Shown here piece by piece: positions 33,589 to 42,367 of a DNA stretch of 64,000 bases. Every line of letters begins with the position of its first letter. Positions within the stretch are counted from its first letter, which is position 1. The stretch lies in assembly GCF_004303025.1 (NCBI RefSeq), contig NZ_PJQW01000003.1, forward strand, positions 310,001-374,000. The letters are read 5' to 3'. A model generated the notes under the pieces. It saw nothing but the letters and a program-made list of their open reading frames with translations. It was not told where the DNA came from and did not search any database. Origin of the DNA: Flavobacterium sp. J27. GTDB lineage: Bacteria; Bacteroidota; Bacteroidia; Flavobacteriales; Flavobacteriaceae. The position numbers and the translations under genes are program-made.

Positions 33589-35493
33589 ATGATTAAGCTT
33601 AATGAAAAATTATTTTCAATAGGATATCTACCGAGGTGGATAATTTTTTGCATTGATATAGGTATTTTAGTTTTGGCTAATGCTTTAACGCATATTATAT
33701 TAATTAATTTAACCTTAGGGTTTTATGACACTATTTCTTTATCGCAACAATATCTTTTAATTTTACTAGTTAATATTGTTTTTTTTAGAGTATTTAAGAC
33801 TTTTTCAGGTATTATTAGGCATTCTACTTTTATAGATGCCGTAAAACTATTTTTTGCCAGTTTTTGTTCTTTTTTAGTTCTAAGTATTTTTAATTACGGC
33901 TCTTTTATTATTTTTCAAAAGAAAATTTTTCTCTTTCCAGGTTTAATAATAAGCTTTGTTTTATCGTTTACCTTTTTATTCTTTTTTAGATTATTGGTGA
34001 AGTTCGCCTTTGAAATTAATACTATAGATTCAAAAACCTTAATAAGAACAGTTGTGTATGGTTCAGATGCTAATGCAATTGCTGTTGCAAATGCTGTAAA
34101 ATCTGAAATACCAGCCCGATTTAAAATAGTTGCTTTCTTAGATAAATCTAGACATAATAAATCGAAGAGTATTTTAGGATTGCCTATTTTGTATAAAAAC
34201 AAAAAGGCTTCTGTACTCTTACGCTCTTTGGGAGCAAAAACACTTATTTTGGCTGAAAAATCGTTAACTAAAGATGAAAAAATAAGAATTGTAGACGATT
34301 GCTTGGAAAACAATATCAAAGTGTATGTAGTACCTATTATTTCCGATTGGGAAAATAAAACCGAAATCTCTAAAAAAATTAAAAATTTCGAAATTCAAGA
34401 TTTATTGGAAAGAAAACCCATTATTTTGGATAATAAATTAATTTCAAAGCAAATTTCAAATAAAACGATTTTAATTACGGGTGGAGCAGGTTCCATAGGA
34501 AGTGAAATAGTTTGGCAAGTATTAGAGTTTAACCCGCAACGTATTATTATTTTTGATCAAGCCGAATCGCCATTACATAAATTATGTATTGAAATTTTAA
34601 AGTTTGAAAAGAGAATAGAAATTGTTCCTTTAATTGGAGATATTAGAAATAAGGTTGTTTTGAAAAGAGTCTTTGAAAAATACCAACCTAGTATGGTATA
34701 TCATGCTGCAGCTTACAAACATGTACCATTAATGGAAGAAAACCCTTCTGAGGCTATTTTTACCAATGTATTAGGAACAAAAAATCTTGCAGATTTATCT
34801 TTAGAATACAACGTGAAGAAATTTGTTATGGTTTCTACAGATAAAGCAGTAAATCCTAGTAATGTTATGGGAGCAAGTAAAAGAATTGCTGAAAAATATG
34901 TTCAATCTTTATATTTTAAATTTAAAAACGACGAGAAAAAAGTTACCAAATTTATAACTACTCGTTTTGGAAATGTTCTAGGTTCTAATGGATCTGTGGT
35001 GCCACTTTTTTCTGAACAAATCCAAAAAGGAGGGCCAATAACCATTACACATCCTAAAATTATACGTTATTTCATGACTATTCCAGAGGCTTGTCAATTA
35101 GTTTTAGAAGCGGGTTCTATGGGTAAAGGTGGAGAAATTTATATTTTTGATATGGGTAAACCTGTTAAAATTATCGATTTAGCTAAGAAAATGATACAAT
35201 TAGCAGGTTACGAACCCTATAAAGACATAGATATCGAAGTAATAGGTCTGCGCCCAGGAGAAAAATTATATGAAGAATTGTTAAACGATACTTCTAAAAC
35301 ACTGCCTACCCATCATGATAAAATTATGATTTGTCAGGAATTGGATGAAAATTATGAAGAAAACCTCATTATGATTACAAATTTAATTGATAAAGCAAAA
35401 TTTTCAACAGATTTAGATATTGTATCAGAAATGAAAAAAATCATTCCAGAATTTAAAAGTATGAACTCTATTTATGAATGCCTAGATAAGTAA
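33589..35493 (+). CDS. UDP-GlcNAc 4,6-dehydratase, PglF/WbpM/CapD type
   Basis: 634 residues, full-length membrane form. Four N-terminal membrane segments (~1-145), a CoA_binding_3-like domain (~145-270, VYGSDANAIAVANA), then an extended SDR domain from ~290 ([54 protein letters not shown]). The usual catalytic Tyr is Met427 (M-x3-K431), as in WbpM and PglF, where water replaces the Tyr hydroxyl. It yields UDP-4-keto-6-deoxy-sugar for the aminotransferase upstream. Its own promoter lies at 33539-33566. Confidence 0.92.
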   Translation: MIKLNEKLFSIGYLPRWIIFCIDIGILVLANALTHIILINLTLGFYDTISLSQQYLLILLVNIVFFRVFKTFSGIIRHSTFIDAVKLFFASFCSFLVLSIFNYGSFIIFQKKIFLFPGLIISFVLSFTFLFFFRLLVKFAFEINTIDSKTLIRTVVYGSDANAIAVANAVKSEIPARFKIVAFLDKSRHNKSKSILGLPILYKNKKASVLLRSLGAKTLILAEKSLTKDEKIRIVDDCLENNIKVYVVPIISDWENKTEISKKIKNFEIQDLLERKPIILDNKLISKQISNKTILITGGAGSIGSEIVWQVLEFNPQRIIIFDQAESPLHKLCIEILKFEKRIEIVPLIGDIRNKVVLKRVFEKYQPSMVYHAAAYKHVPLMEENPSEAIFTNVLGTKNLADLSLEYNVKKFVMVSTDKAVNPSNVMGASKRIAEKYVQSLYFKFKNDEKKVTKFITTRFGNVLGSNGSVVPLFSEQIQKGGPITITHPKIIRYFMTIPEACQLVLEAGSMGKGGEIYIFDMGKPVKIIDLAKKMIQLAGYEPYKDIDIEVIGLRPGEKLYEELLNDTSKTLPTHHDKIMICQELDENYEENLIMITNLIDKAKFSTDLDIVSEMKKIIPEFKSMNSIYECLDK

Positions 35494-35510
35494 TTTAATT
35501 ATATCTAACT

Positions 35511-35518
35511 TATATTTG
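35511..35518 (+). promoter_or_regulatory. -7 element for the second Wza/Wzc pair
   Basis: TATATTTG, a full match to TAnnTTTG, 16 bp before the ATG at 35535 and identical to the element before the first Wza-like gene (14196-14203). No clear -33 TTG. Confidence 0.5.
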
Positions 35519-35534
35519 CAAAAAAAAATACCTA

Positions 35535-36299
35535 ATGAAATATTTTAAAAGATTATTCTTTCTAATTCTTGTATTAAGTTTATTTTCATGTGCTTCGAAA
35601 AAAAATGTAGTATATCTTCAAAATAATACAACATCAGCAATATCAGAAAACACATATGAACCTTACATACAATCTGATGATGTTCTTTTAATTTTAGTTT
35701 CATCTGAAAACCCTGAAATAGCAGCTCCTTATAATTTAAAATCTGTAGTTGTTGATAATAATATAGAAGAAGCTTCTGGAAATGTAAAAATGCAAACCTA
35801 CATTGTGGATGCCAATGGAAATATTGAATTTCCTATTTTAGGTAGTTTACATCTTGGAGGTTTAACAAAAACACAAGCTATAGTAAAATTAAAACAAGAA
35901 CTAAAAGATCATGTTACTGATGCTATCATTAACTTGAGAATTTTGAATTTTAAAGTTACGGTATTAGGTGAAGTTACAAAACCAGGAAGCTTTACCATTA
36001 AAAGTGAAAGAATAACCCTTTTGGAAGCCTTAAGTTTAGCTGGTGACTTAACTATTTATGGGAAACGAAATAATATCTTATTAATACGGGAACAAAATGG
36101 TAATAAAATTATGGAAAGAATAGATATCACAAAATCTGATTTTATAAACTCTCCTTTTTATTACTTATCTCAAAATGATGTTGTTTATGTAGAACCTAAT
36201 AAAACAAGAGTAAATTCTTCTTTAATTGGTCCAAATCTTACAGTAGGAATTTCAGCATTATCTTTAATCGTAACTATTATCGCTTTAACAACTAGATAA
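35535..36299 (+). CDS. wza: polysaccharide export lipoprotein, Wza-like (copy 2)
   Basis: 254 residues. Lipobox LFSC (Cys19), then SKKNVVYLQN, a Poly_export domain (YIQSDDVLLILVSSENPEI, VDANGNIEFPILGSLHLGGL) and an SLBB domain (VTVLGEVTKPGSFTIKSERI), ending in a hydrophobic segment. Same architecture as the copy at 14221 but clearly diverged, so the pairs are not a recent duplication. The kinase partner begins 1 bp after the stop. Confidence 0.93.
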   Translation: MKYFKRLFFLILVLSLFSCASKKNVVYLQNNTTSAISENTYEPYIQSDDVLLILVSSENPEIAAPYNLKSVVVDNNIEEASGNVKMQTYIVDANGNIEFPILGSLHLGGLTKTQAIVKLKQELKDHVTDAIINLRILNFKVTVLGEVTKPGSFTIKSERITLLEALSLAGDLTIYGKRNNILLIREQNGNKIMERIDITKSDFINSPFYYLSQNDVVYVEPNKTRVNSSLIGPNLTVGISALSLIVTIIALTTR

Positions 36300-36300
36300 A

Positions 36301-38664
36301 ATGCAACATTTACATACCACAGAACAACATAATCAAAACAATAACTTTAATTTTAAAGAAGAAGTTGTTAAATATGTAAAACACTGGAAATGGTTTGTTT
36401 TAGGATTGTTTTTAGCAATACTATCTGCTTTTTTATATTTAAGATATACTATCGCAAGTTATAAAGCAGTTGCCACTATTTTGGTTAAAGATGATAGAAA
36501 AGGAAATATGGCTTCTGAACTTTCTGCTTTTTCCGATTTAGGACTAATAACTAATGTAAAAAGCAATGTAGATAACGAAATTGAAGTAGTAAAATCTAGA
36601 ACTCTAGTTGAATCTACCGTTAAAGAATTAGAATTAAATGTCACTTATTTAACTCAGGGAAGAGTTAAATGGGAAGAGCTATATAAAAAATCACCTGTAA
36701 AATTAATTTTACTAGATAATTCAGTTAATTTTTTCTCACAAAGTCATTTTTATAGAATTGAAAAAGCAACTTCAGTGAGTTTTACTATTTATGATAAATC
36801 AGATGTTAAAAAAGGAACATTTAAATATGGGGAGACATTTAAAATAGGAACAGATAAGTTTACTGTACTTGTAAATAGCCCTAATTTGGTTAAAAATCCA
36901 TTCAACGTAGGTGTTCAAATTAATCCTGTAAGCCAAGTTACGGAAAGTTTTAAAAATAGGCTAAATGTGGCTGCTTTAAGTAAAAATACAAGTGTTATAG
37001 AGCTTAGTATTGTTGATCCGGTAGGAGAAAAAGCGGAAGACTTTTTAAATGCATTGGTAGAAAATTATAATAAAGACGCTATTGAGGATAAAAAATATAT
37101 ATCAGAAAATACGTCAAAATTTATAGAACAAAGACTTAGCATTATTTCAGAAGAATTACAAGATGTAGAAAAAGATAAAGAAGTATTCAAGAAGAATAAT
37201 AAAATAACTGATGTTGTTTCAGAAGCTGGATTGTATTTAGAAAATGCTAGCGATTTTGAACGCATGCAAGTAGACAACGCTACACAACTTAGAGTTGTGG
37301 AAACCATGATAAATTATGTTAATTCTTCAGATACGAAAGAACTCATTCCTGTAAATATAATAGGTCAGGAGCAAGGAGCAAGTCAGTTAATTGCGGAATA
37401 TAATGAATTGGTACTCCAAAAAAATAAACTTTTAAAAACTGCTGGATCAAAAAATACGTTAGTACAAAATTTAGAGTCTAAAATTGATGCTTTAAAAAGT
37501 AGTGTGAGCTCGAGTTTAAGTCAGTTAAAGTCATCCTTACAAATAAAAAGAAATGATTTAGCTAGGCAAAATGCCATTTTAAGTGGCAAAATTTCTCAAA
37601 TTCCATCGCAAGAAAGAAATTCAAGAGACATTGATAGAAAGCAAAATATAAAAGAGTCTTTGTATTTGTATCTTCTTCAAAAAAGAGAAGAAACAGCCAT
37701 TTCTTTAGCAGTTACAGCACCTAATGCAAAAGTTATAGATGCTGCTAAAGCTTCAAAAAGCCCAGTTTCTCCTAACCGTAGAATGATATATCTTGGTGCA
37801 TTATTGTTAGGATTCTTAATTCCCTTTGGGATACTTTATCTTATCGATTTATTTGATACTAAAATTAAGTCTAGAGCTGATTTAGAAAAAAACACCACTA
37901 TTCCCTTTTTAGGAGAAATTCCAAAACTAGAAAGCAATCAATTGGTTATCGATAGTACAAGTAGAACAAGTACCGCTGAAGCCATTCGAATTGTGAGAAC
38001 TAATTTAGAATTTTTGTTAACCAATGTGCCAGAGAATAAAGCAAAAGTTATTTTTTTAACCTCTACTTATCCTAAGGAAGGAAAAACATTTATTTCTGTT
38101 AATTTGGCCTCCACAATTGCCTTATCTGAAAAGAAAGTATTGTTAATAGGACTGGATATTCGTAATCCAAAATTAGATGAATATTTAAAATTATCATCTA
38201 AAGGAGTGACTAATTATTTATCATCTAAGGAATCTAAAAACATCCAAGAATATATTACTAAAATTGAAGGTTACAAAAATTTAAACGTTCTTCCAGCTGG
38301 AATTATTCCTCCTAATCCAGCAGAATTATTGATGAATAAGAAAATTGGTGATTTGTTTGATCAACTTAGAAATGAATATGATTATATCATCGTGGATACA
38401 GCACCAGTAAGCTTAGTAACAGACACCCTTTTGATTGCCAAATATGCAGACGCTTTTATTTATGTTACAAGGGCTAACTTCTTAGATAAAAGAATGTTAG
38501 AGTTACCAGAACGATTGTATAGGGAGAAAAAATTACCCAATATGTCAATTTTAATCAATGATACCGAAATTAACTTGCGTTATGGTTATGGCTATGGCTA
38601 TGGTTATGGACAAAAAATGGAAAAGAAACCTTGGTATGCATTTATTCCATTTCTTAAAAAATAA
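36301..38664 (+). CDS. wzc: polysaccharide co-polymerase / tyrosine autokinase, Wzc-like (copy 2)
   Basis: 787 residues: TM1 (~30-50), periplasmic Wzz region with coiled coil (~270-450), TM2 (~498-520), and BY-kinase with Walker A KEGKT (Lys595), Walker A' LLIGLDIRNP and Walker B YIIVDTAPVSLV. The tail has five Tyr-Gly dipeptides (DNA 38581-38610) against seven in copy 1, then a basic/aromatic end (EKKPWYAFIPFLKK). It controls length and export of a second chain, or cross-talks with copy 1 via the shared phosphatase gene that converges on it 5 bp away. Confidence 0.93.
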   Translation: MQHLHTTEQHNQNNNFNFKEEVVKYVKHWKWFVLGLFLAILSAFLYLRYTIASYKAVATILVKDDRKGNMASELSAFSDLGLITNVKSNVDNEIEVVKSRTLVESTVKELELNVTYLTQGRVKWEELYKKSPVKLILLDNSVNFFSQSHFYRIEKATSVSFTIYDKSDVKKGTFKYGETFKIGTDKFTVLVNSPNLVKNPFNVGVQINPVSQVTESFKNRLNVAALSKNTSVIELSIVDPVGEKAEDFLNALVENYNKDAIEDKKYISENTSKFIEQRLSIISEELQDVEKDKEVFKKNNKITDVVSEAGLYLENASDFERMQVDNATQLRVVETMINYVNSSDTKELIPVNIIGQEQGASQLIAEYNELVLQKNKLLKTAGSKNTLVQNLESKIDALKSSVSSSLSQLKSSLQIKRNDLARQNAILSGKISQIPSQERNSRDIDRKQNIKESLYLYLLQKREETAISLAVTAPNAKVIDAAKASKSPVSPNRRMIYLGALLLGFLIPFGILYLIDLFDTKIKSRADLEKNTTIPFLGEIPKLESNQLVIDSTSRTSTAEAIRIVRTNLEFLLTNVPENKAKVIFLTSTYPKEGKTFISVNLASTIALSEKKVLLIGLDIRNPKLDEYLKLSSKGVTNYLSSKESKNIQEYITKIEGYKNLNVLPAGIIPPNPAELLMNKKIGDLFDQLRNEYDYIIVDTAPVSLVTDTLLIAKYADAFIYVTRANFLDKRMLELPERLYREKKLPNMSILINDTEINLRYGYGYGYGYGQKMEKKPWYAFIPFLKK
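38581..38610 (+). repeat. hexanucleotide repeat coding Tyr-Gly x5
   Basis: Five in-phase 6-bp units (TATGGT with GGC/GGA variants) at the C-terminus of the second Wzc-like kinase, parallel to the seven units in copy 1 at 17363-17404. Confidence 0.9.
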
Positions 38665-38669
38665 ATCAT

Positions 38670-39404
38670 TTATTTAAAGAATGAATTTTGTTGTATGGCC
38701 ATCTCAAATTTATCTAAAGATTTGATGATTATTTTATCACGAAAAGATAAAATATGATTTTTATGATGAATATCTGAACCTGTAAAATTAATTAAATCTT
38801 GTGCTAATAATTTTTCAGCAACATTACTCACCTCTTTCCCATAATAACCTACAATAGAAAGTAAGTTTAATTGAAAAAGACAGCCAACTTTTTTTAACTT
38901 TTCGTATTCTTTGAAATTAGAATGAAAAAAAGTGTATCGTTCTGGATGTGCTAAAACAGGCTGGTATCCTTTTAATTGTAGCTCAAAAAGAATGTCAAAT
39001 AGTTGAATAGGAGCATTTAAATAAGACATTTCTACTAAAACATAATTGTCTTTTAGAGTGAGTAAGCTTTCTGTTTGAAAACGATCAACAAAACGATCAT
39101 CCATAAAATATTCTGAAGCACAATTTAAATGTAATCTATTGCTTTCTACAGGTAATTCCTTTTCAACTTTAGTTTTAGTTGCTTCAATAGTTTCTTTTGT
39201 GTTTTCCCATACAGTATTCATGGTATGAGGAGTCGCAATTGCTTTTTGGAAACCAAAATCTAACATTTGCTTCATTAAATATTCTGTATCGTCAATCGTT
39301 TTAGCACCATCATCAATACCAGGTAAAATATGAGAATGAATGTCTACATAACCATCAGGAATGAGTTCGTATAATTTTGGCTTAGATTTGAATAAGGAGA
39401 ACAT
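38670..39404 (-). CDS. PHP-type tyrosine-protein phosphatase, CpsB/YwqE-like
   Basis: 244 residues from ATG 39404; an in-frame TTG at 39422 lies in the promoter element. Metal-binding PHP motifs include YVDIHSHILPGIDDGAKT (~18-35), ATPHTMN, CASEYFMDD, LAHPERYTFF and TGSDIHHKNH. Enzymes of this family use a metal cluster to dephosphorylate the tyrosine cluster of Wzc/CpsD kinases. It is the only such phosphatase in the locus, while there are two kinases. It is transcribed against them, its end 5 bp from the end of kinase copy 2, and divergently from the ABC exporter. Confidence 0.92.
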   Translation of the reverse strand: MFSLFKSKPKLYELIPDGYVDIHSHILPGIDDGAKTIDDTEYLMKQMLDFGFQKAIATPHTMNTVWENTKETIEATKTKVEKELPVESNRLHLNCASEYFMDDRFVDRFQTESLLTLKDNYVLVEMSYLNAPIQLFDILFELQLKGYQPVLAHPERYTFFHSNFKEYEKLKKVGCLFQLNLLSIVGYYGKEVSNVAEKLLAQDLINFTGSDIHHKNHILSFRDKIIIKSLDKFEMAIQQNSFFK

Positions 39405-39419
39405 AATAGCTTTTTTTTG

Positions 39420-39427
39420 CAAAAATA
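39420..39427 (-). promoter_or_regulatory. -7 element for the phosphatase gene
   Basis: TATTTTTG on the minus strand fits TAnnTTTG, 15 bp before the ATG at 39404. It supports ATG over the upstream TTG as start. Confidence 0.5.
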
Positions 39428-39491
39428 GACTTATTAGATAATAAAATAGATTATGTGGCTAGGAAAACTTCCTAAATTATACAAAATAGCT

Positions 39492-39499
39492 TATTTTTG
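39492..39499 (+). promoter_or_regulatory. -7 element for the ABC exporter operon
   Basis: TATTTTTG on the plus strand, 30 bp before the ATG at 39530. It is divergent from the phosphatase element 65 bp to the left, so both promoters share one short intergenic region. Confidence 0.45.
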
Positions 39500-39529
39500 A
39501 GCCAATTCTAATGAAAGAGCCCAATCTAT

Positions 39530-40399
39530 ATGAATAAACCAGTGCATTCTGCTGAAGAATGGTTATTTGAAATAAAACCTAAAAGCAATTTTTTTTCTTT
39601 AAACCTAAAAGAAGTTTGGAGATATAGAGATTTGTTGCTTCTTTTTGTGAAAAGAGATATTGTAACAGTATATAAACAAACAGTACTTGGACCACTTTGG
39701 TATTTAATACAACCATTGTTTACAGCTATAACCTTTACTATTATTTTTAATAATGTTGCAGGAATAAAAACAGGGGAAGTGCCTTCTTTGTTGTTTAATT
39801 TATCTGGAATTGTTATCTGGAATTATTTTTCAACTTGTTTAACAGAAACCTCAGATACGTTTAAGAAAAATGCAGCTATTTTTGGAAAAGTTTATTTTCC
39901 AAGAGTAATTATGCCATTATCTATTGTAATAACTAATTTAGTAAAACTAGGAATACAATTACTTATTTTCATTGGGTTTTACATTTATTATGTGTCGCAA
40001 GGTATGTCAAATACACTTTCAGAAACGATTTTGCTTTTTCCTTTTCTAGTAATTATTATGGGGTTTTTAGGTTTAGGCTTAGGTATGATTATTTCTTCTT
40101 TGGTTACAAAATATCGCGATTTAACTTTTTTAGTCACTTTTGGAGTGCAATTGTTGATGTATGTATCAGCTGTAATGTATCCTATGGCTTTAATTCAAGA
40201 AAAATTACCTCAATTTGGTTGGATAATCGAGTATAATCCATTGGCCTATGTAGTTGAAACTTCTCGTTATATTTTATTAAACGAAGGGAGTTTATCTTAT
40301 TTTGGGCTACTTTATACTATTATTTTTACATTAGCCGTATTTCTTTTTGGATTAGTAATTTTTAATCAAACAGAAAAAAAATTCATAGATACTGTATAA
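39530..40399 (+). CDS. polysaccharide ABC transporter permease, Wzm-like
   Basis: 289 residues with six membrane segments. An ABC-2 type permease: amphipathic N-terminus, then VWRYRDLLLLFVKRDIVTVY and the family mark YKQTVLGPLWYLIQPLFTAI, later LVTKYRDLTFLVTFGVQLLMY. With the Wzt-like ATPase encoded 110 bp downstream it forms the exporter of a chain completed in the cytoplasm, as for ABC-dependent O-antigens and some capsules. Its presence with a Wzx/EpsG system shows two export routes in one locus. Confidence 0.92.
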   Translation: MNKPVHSAEEWLFEIKPKSNFFSLNLKEVWRYRDLLLLFVKRDIVTVYKQTVLGPLWYLIQPLFTAITFTIIFNNVAGIKTGEVPSLLFNLSGIVIWNYFSTCLTETSDTFKKNAAIFGKVYFPRVIMPLSIVITNLVKLGIQLLIFIGFYIYYVSQGMSNTLSETILLFPFLVIIMGFLGLGLGMIISSLVTKYRDLTFLVTFGVQLLMYVSAVMYPMALIQEKLPQFGWIIEYNPLAYVVETSRYILLNEGSLSYFGLLYTIIFTLAVFLFGLVIFNQTEKKFIDTV

Positions 40400-40410
40400 C
40401 ACCAAATACC

Positions 40411-40450
40411 AAGATAAAAGAAACAAGAAGTAAGATAAAAGAGATAAGAT
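40411..40450 (+). repeat. purine-rich AAGATAAAAG-type repeats
   Basis: AAGATAAAAG occurs at 40411-40420 and again at 40432-40441, with related AGATAAGATTA directly after. It lies in the 110-bp gap between the permease and ATPase genes. A similar AGATAAAAGATAAAAG run forms the end of the flippase gene near 22640. No function assigned. Confidence 0.5.
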
Positions 40451-40508
40451 TAAAAATGAAACTCTGGATTTTAAATCAATACTTGTTTTTGATATTAACT
40501 AAAATGAA

Positions 40509-41801
40509 ATGAGTCAGAAAAATAGCATATTAAAAGTTGAAAATATTTCTAAACAATATCGATTAGGTGTTGTGGGAACAGGAACCTTAAGCCATGATTT
40601 AAACCGGTTTTGGCATAAAATAAGAGGCAAAGAAGATCCTTATTTAAAAGTGGGAGAAACTAATGATAGAAGTACTAAAGGAAATAGCGAGTATGTTTGG
40701 GCTTTACAAGATATTAATTTTGAAGTTGAACAAGGAGAAGTGCTAGGGATTATTGGAAAAAATGGAGCAGGAAAATCAACTTTACTGAAAATATTGTCTA
40801 AAGTAACTTCGCCTACAACTGGTATAATTAAATCGAAAGGAAGAATCGCGTCATTATTAGAAGTAGGGACAGGGTTTAATCCTGAATTAACTGGAAGAGA
40901 GAACATCTATTTAAACGGTGCCATTTTAGGAATGACAAAAAAAGAGATTACTTCAAAACTAGATGAAATTATTGACTTTAGCGGTTGTCAACGTTACATA
41001 GATACTCCAACCAAGAGATATAGCAGTGGAATGACGGTGCGTTTAGCTTTTGCAGTAGCGGCTTTTTTAGAACCAGAAATTTTAGTGGTAGATGAAGTAC
41101 TAGCTGTAGGAGATGCTGAGTTTCAAAAAAAAGCTATTGGTAAAATGCAAGATATTTCGCGAGAAGGAGGTAGGACCGTATTGTTTGTAAGTCATAATAT
41201 GGCAGCTGTGAAAAGTTTGTGTACTCGTGGTATGTTAATAGAAAATGGCAAAACAACATTTTTTGGAGATATAGATAAAACAATCGATTTGTATTTAAAG
41301 AGTAGTGTTTTTTCATTTACTAATGACAACTATGTTGCTTTTAAAAAGGAGAATACAGCTATAGAAATTTCTAGATTTCAAATAGGTTCGGTAAATTCAC
41401 TTAATGAAAAATCTTCATCTAGTGGAATTTTAATGGGAGATAGTTTAGAATTTATGATGTTTGTCTCAGTAAAACAAGCGTATCATAATTTGAAGGCTAG
41501 TATCATTATATCAAATGCAAGTGGTACAAGAATAGCCGCAATACGATCTCATGAGATAATGGAAGAGTCATTTTCGGCAACGAAAGATTTTATTTTTAAA
41601 GTAACGGTTCCCGATTTAAAATTAATGCCTGGAGATTATACCGTAACAATAGCACTTGCTGAAAATAATACCACAATTAGTATCAAAGAAGATTGTCTTG
41701 GTTTTAGTATTATTCCAAACGATATTTATGGTACTGGAAGAATACCAAAAGGAAACTTGTTTATTTATTCAAATGCATTATGGGAATTAAATCAAGAATA
41801 A
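40509..41801 (+). CDS. polysaccharide ABC transporter ATPase, Wzt-like with C-terminal cargo domain
   Basis: 430 residues. ATPase domain ~1-260: Walker A GKNGAGKS (83-90, Lys89), signature YSSGMTVRLAFA, Walker B EILVVDEVLAVGD and switch HNM in FVSHNMAAVK. A Bacteroidota-type ~40-residue insertion precedes Walker A (FWHKIRGKEDPYLKVGE). Residues ~285-430 are a beta-rich Wzt_C-type domain (VSVKQAYHNLKASIIISN, LMPGDYTVTIALAENN). In E. coli O8/O9a such a domain reads the modified end of the chain, so export here may need a specific non-reducing-end cap. Confidence 0.92.
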   Translation: MSQKNSILKVENISKQYRLGVVGTGTLSHDLNRFWHKIRGKEDPYLKVGETNDRSTKGNSEYVWALQDINFEVEQGEVLGIIGKNGAGKSTLLKILSKVTSPTTGIIKSKGRIASLLEVGTGFNPELTGRENIYLNGAILGMTKKEITSKLDEIIDFSGCQRYIDTPTKRYSSGMTVRLAFAVAAFLEPEILVVDEVLAVGDAEFQKKAIGKMQDISREGGRTVLFVSHNMAAVKSLCTRGMLIENGKTTFFGDIDKTIDLYLKSSVFSFTNDNYVAFKKENTAIEISRFQIGSVNSLNEKSSSSGILMGDSLEFMMFVSVKQAYHNLKASIIISNASGTRIAAIRSHEIMEESFSATKDFIFKVTVPDLKLMPGDYTVTIALAENNTTISIKEDCLGFSIIPNDIYGTGRIPKGNLFIYSNALWELNQE

Positions 41802-42367
41802 AGAGATGGTTGCAATTGAAAGTCAAGAATTTATTGGAAAATGAGAAATTACCAATAAAAATGTTGTCTTCTAATAATTTGTATGTAGGTAAAAATAGTT
41901 ATCATAATGGTCGTCTCGAAATAAGAGGGAATTACAAAATTGAAATTGGTTCTTACTGTGCTTTTGGAAGAGATATTAAACTGATTACGTCTAATCATGA
42001 CTACAATTTCCCAGTGATGCAATATGGATTTTATCAAAAGCATTTTCAACAAAAGCCTAAAAATGAAAATAGAAATACATCTGAGTATTCAATTGTCATT
42101 GGTAACGACGTTTGGATAGGAGATAATGTTTCAATTTTACCCAATGTAATCATTGGAACTGGAGCCATTATTGGAACGGGTAGTGTGGTTACAAAAGATG
42201 TTGCCGCTTATACTATTGTAGGTGGTGTTCCAGCAAAATATATAAAAGATAGATTCTCACAAAAAACAAAAGAAAAACTACTAGAATCTGAATGGTGGAA
42301 TTGGGATGATGAAACCATACAGAAAAACAAAGATTTTTTCTTTACAAATTACAACACAAATGAATAG
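41780..42367 (+). CDS. left-handed beta-helix O-acyltransferase
   Basis: 195 residues. After a basic N-terminus come hexapeptide repeats (NYKIEIGSYCAFGRDIKLIT), the catalytic histidine in TSNHDYNF, a loop, then IVIGNDVWIGDNVSILPNVI and ending VGGVPAKYIKDR. A virginiamycin/maltose acetyltransferase-type fold. The ATG used here lies 22 bp inside the Wzt gene, giving tight coupling. The link to the ABC exporter suggests that it decorates the exported chain, perhaps at its end; this is inference. Confidence 0.85.
   Translation: MGIKSRIKRWLQLKVKNLLENEKLPIKMLSSNNLYVGKNSYHNGRLEIRGNYKIEIGSYCAFGRDIKLITSNHDYNFPVMQYGFYQKHFQQKPKNENRNTSEYSIVIGNDVWIGDNVSILPNVIIGTGAIIGTGSVVTKDVAAYTIVGGVPAKYIKDRFSQKTKEKLLESEWWNWDDETIQKNKDFFFTNYNTNE

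Noticed and set aside
33915..34319. 134-codon open frame on the minus strand
   Set aside because: It lies wholly antisense to the well-supported PglF/WbpM-type dehydratase, has no recognisable motif and no promoter; an antisense shadow.
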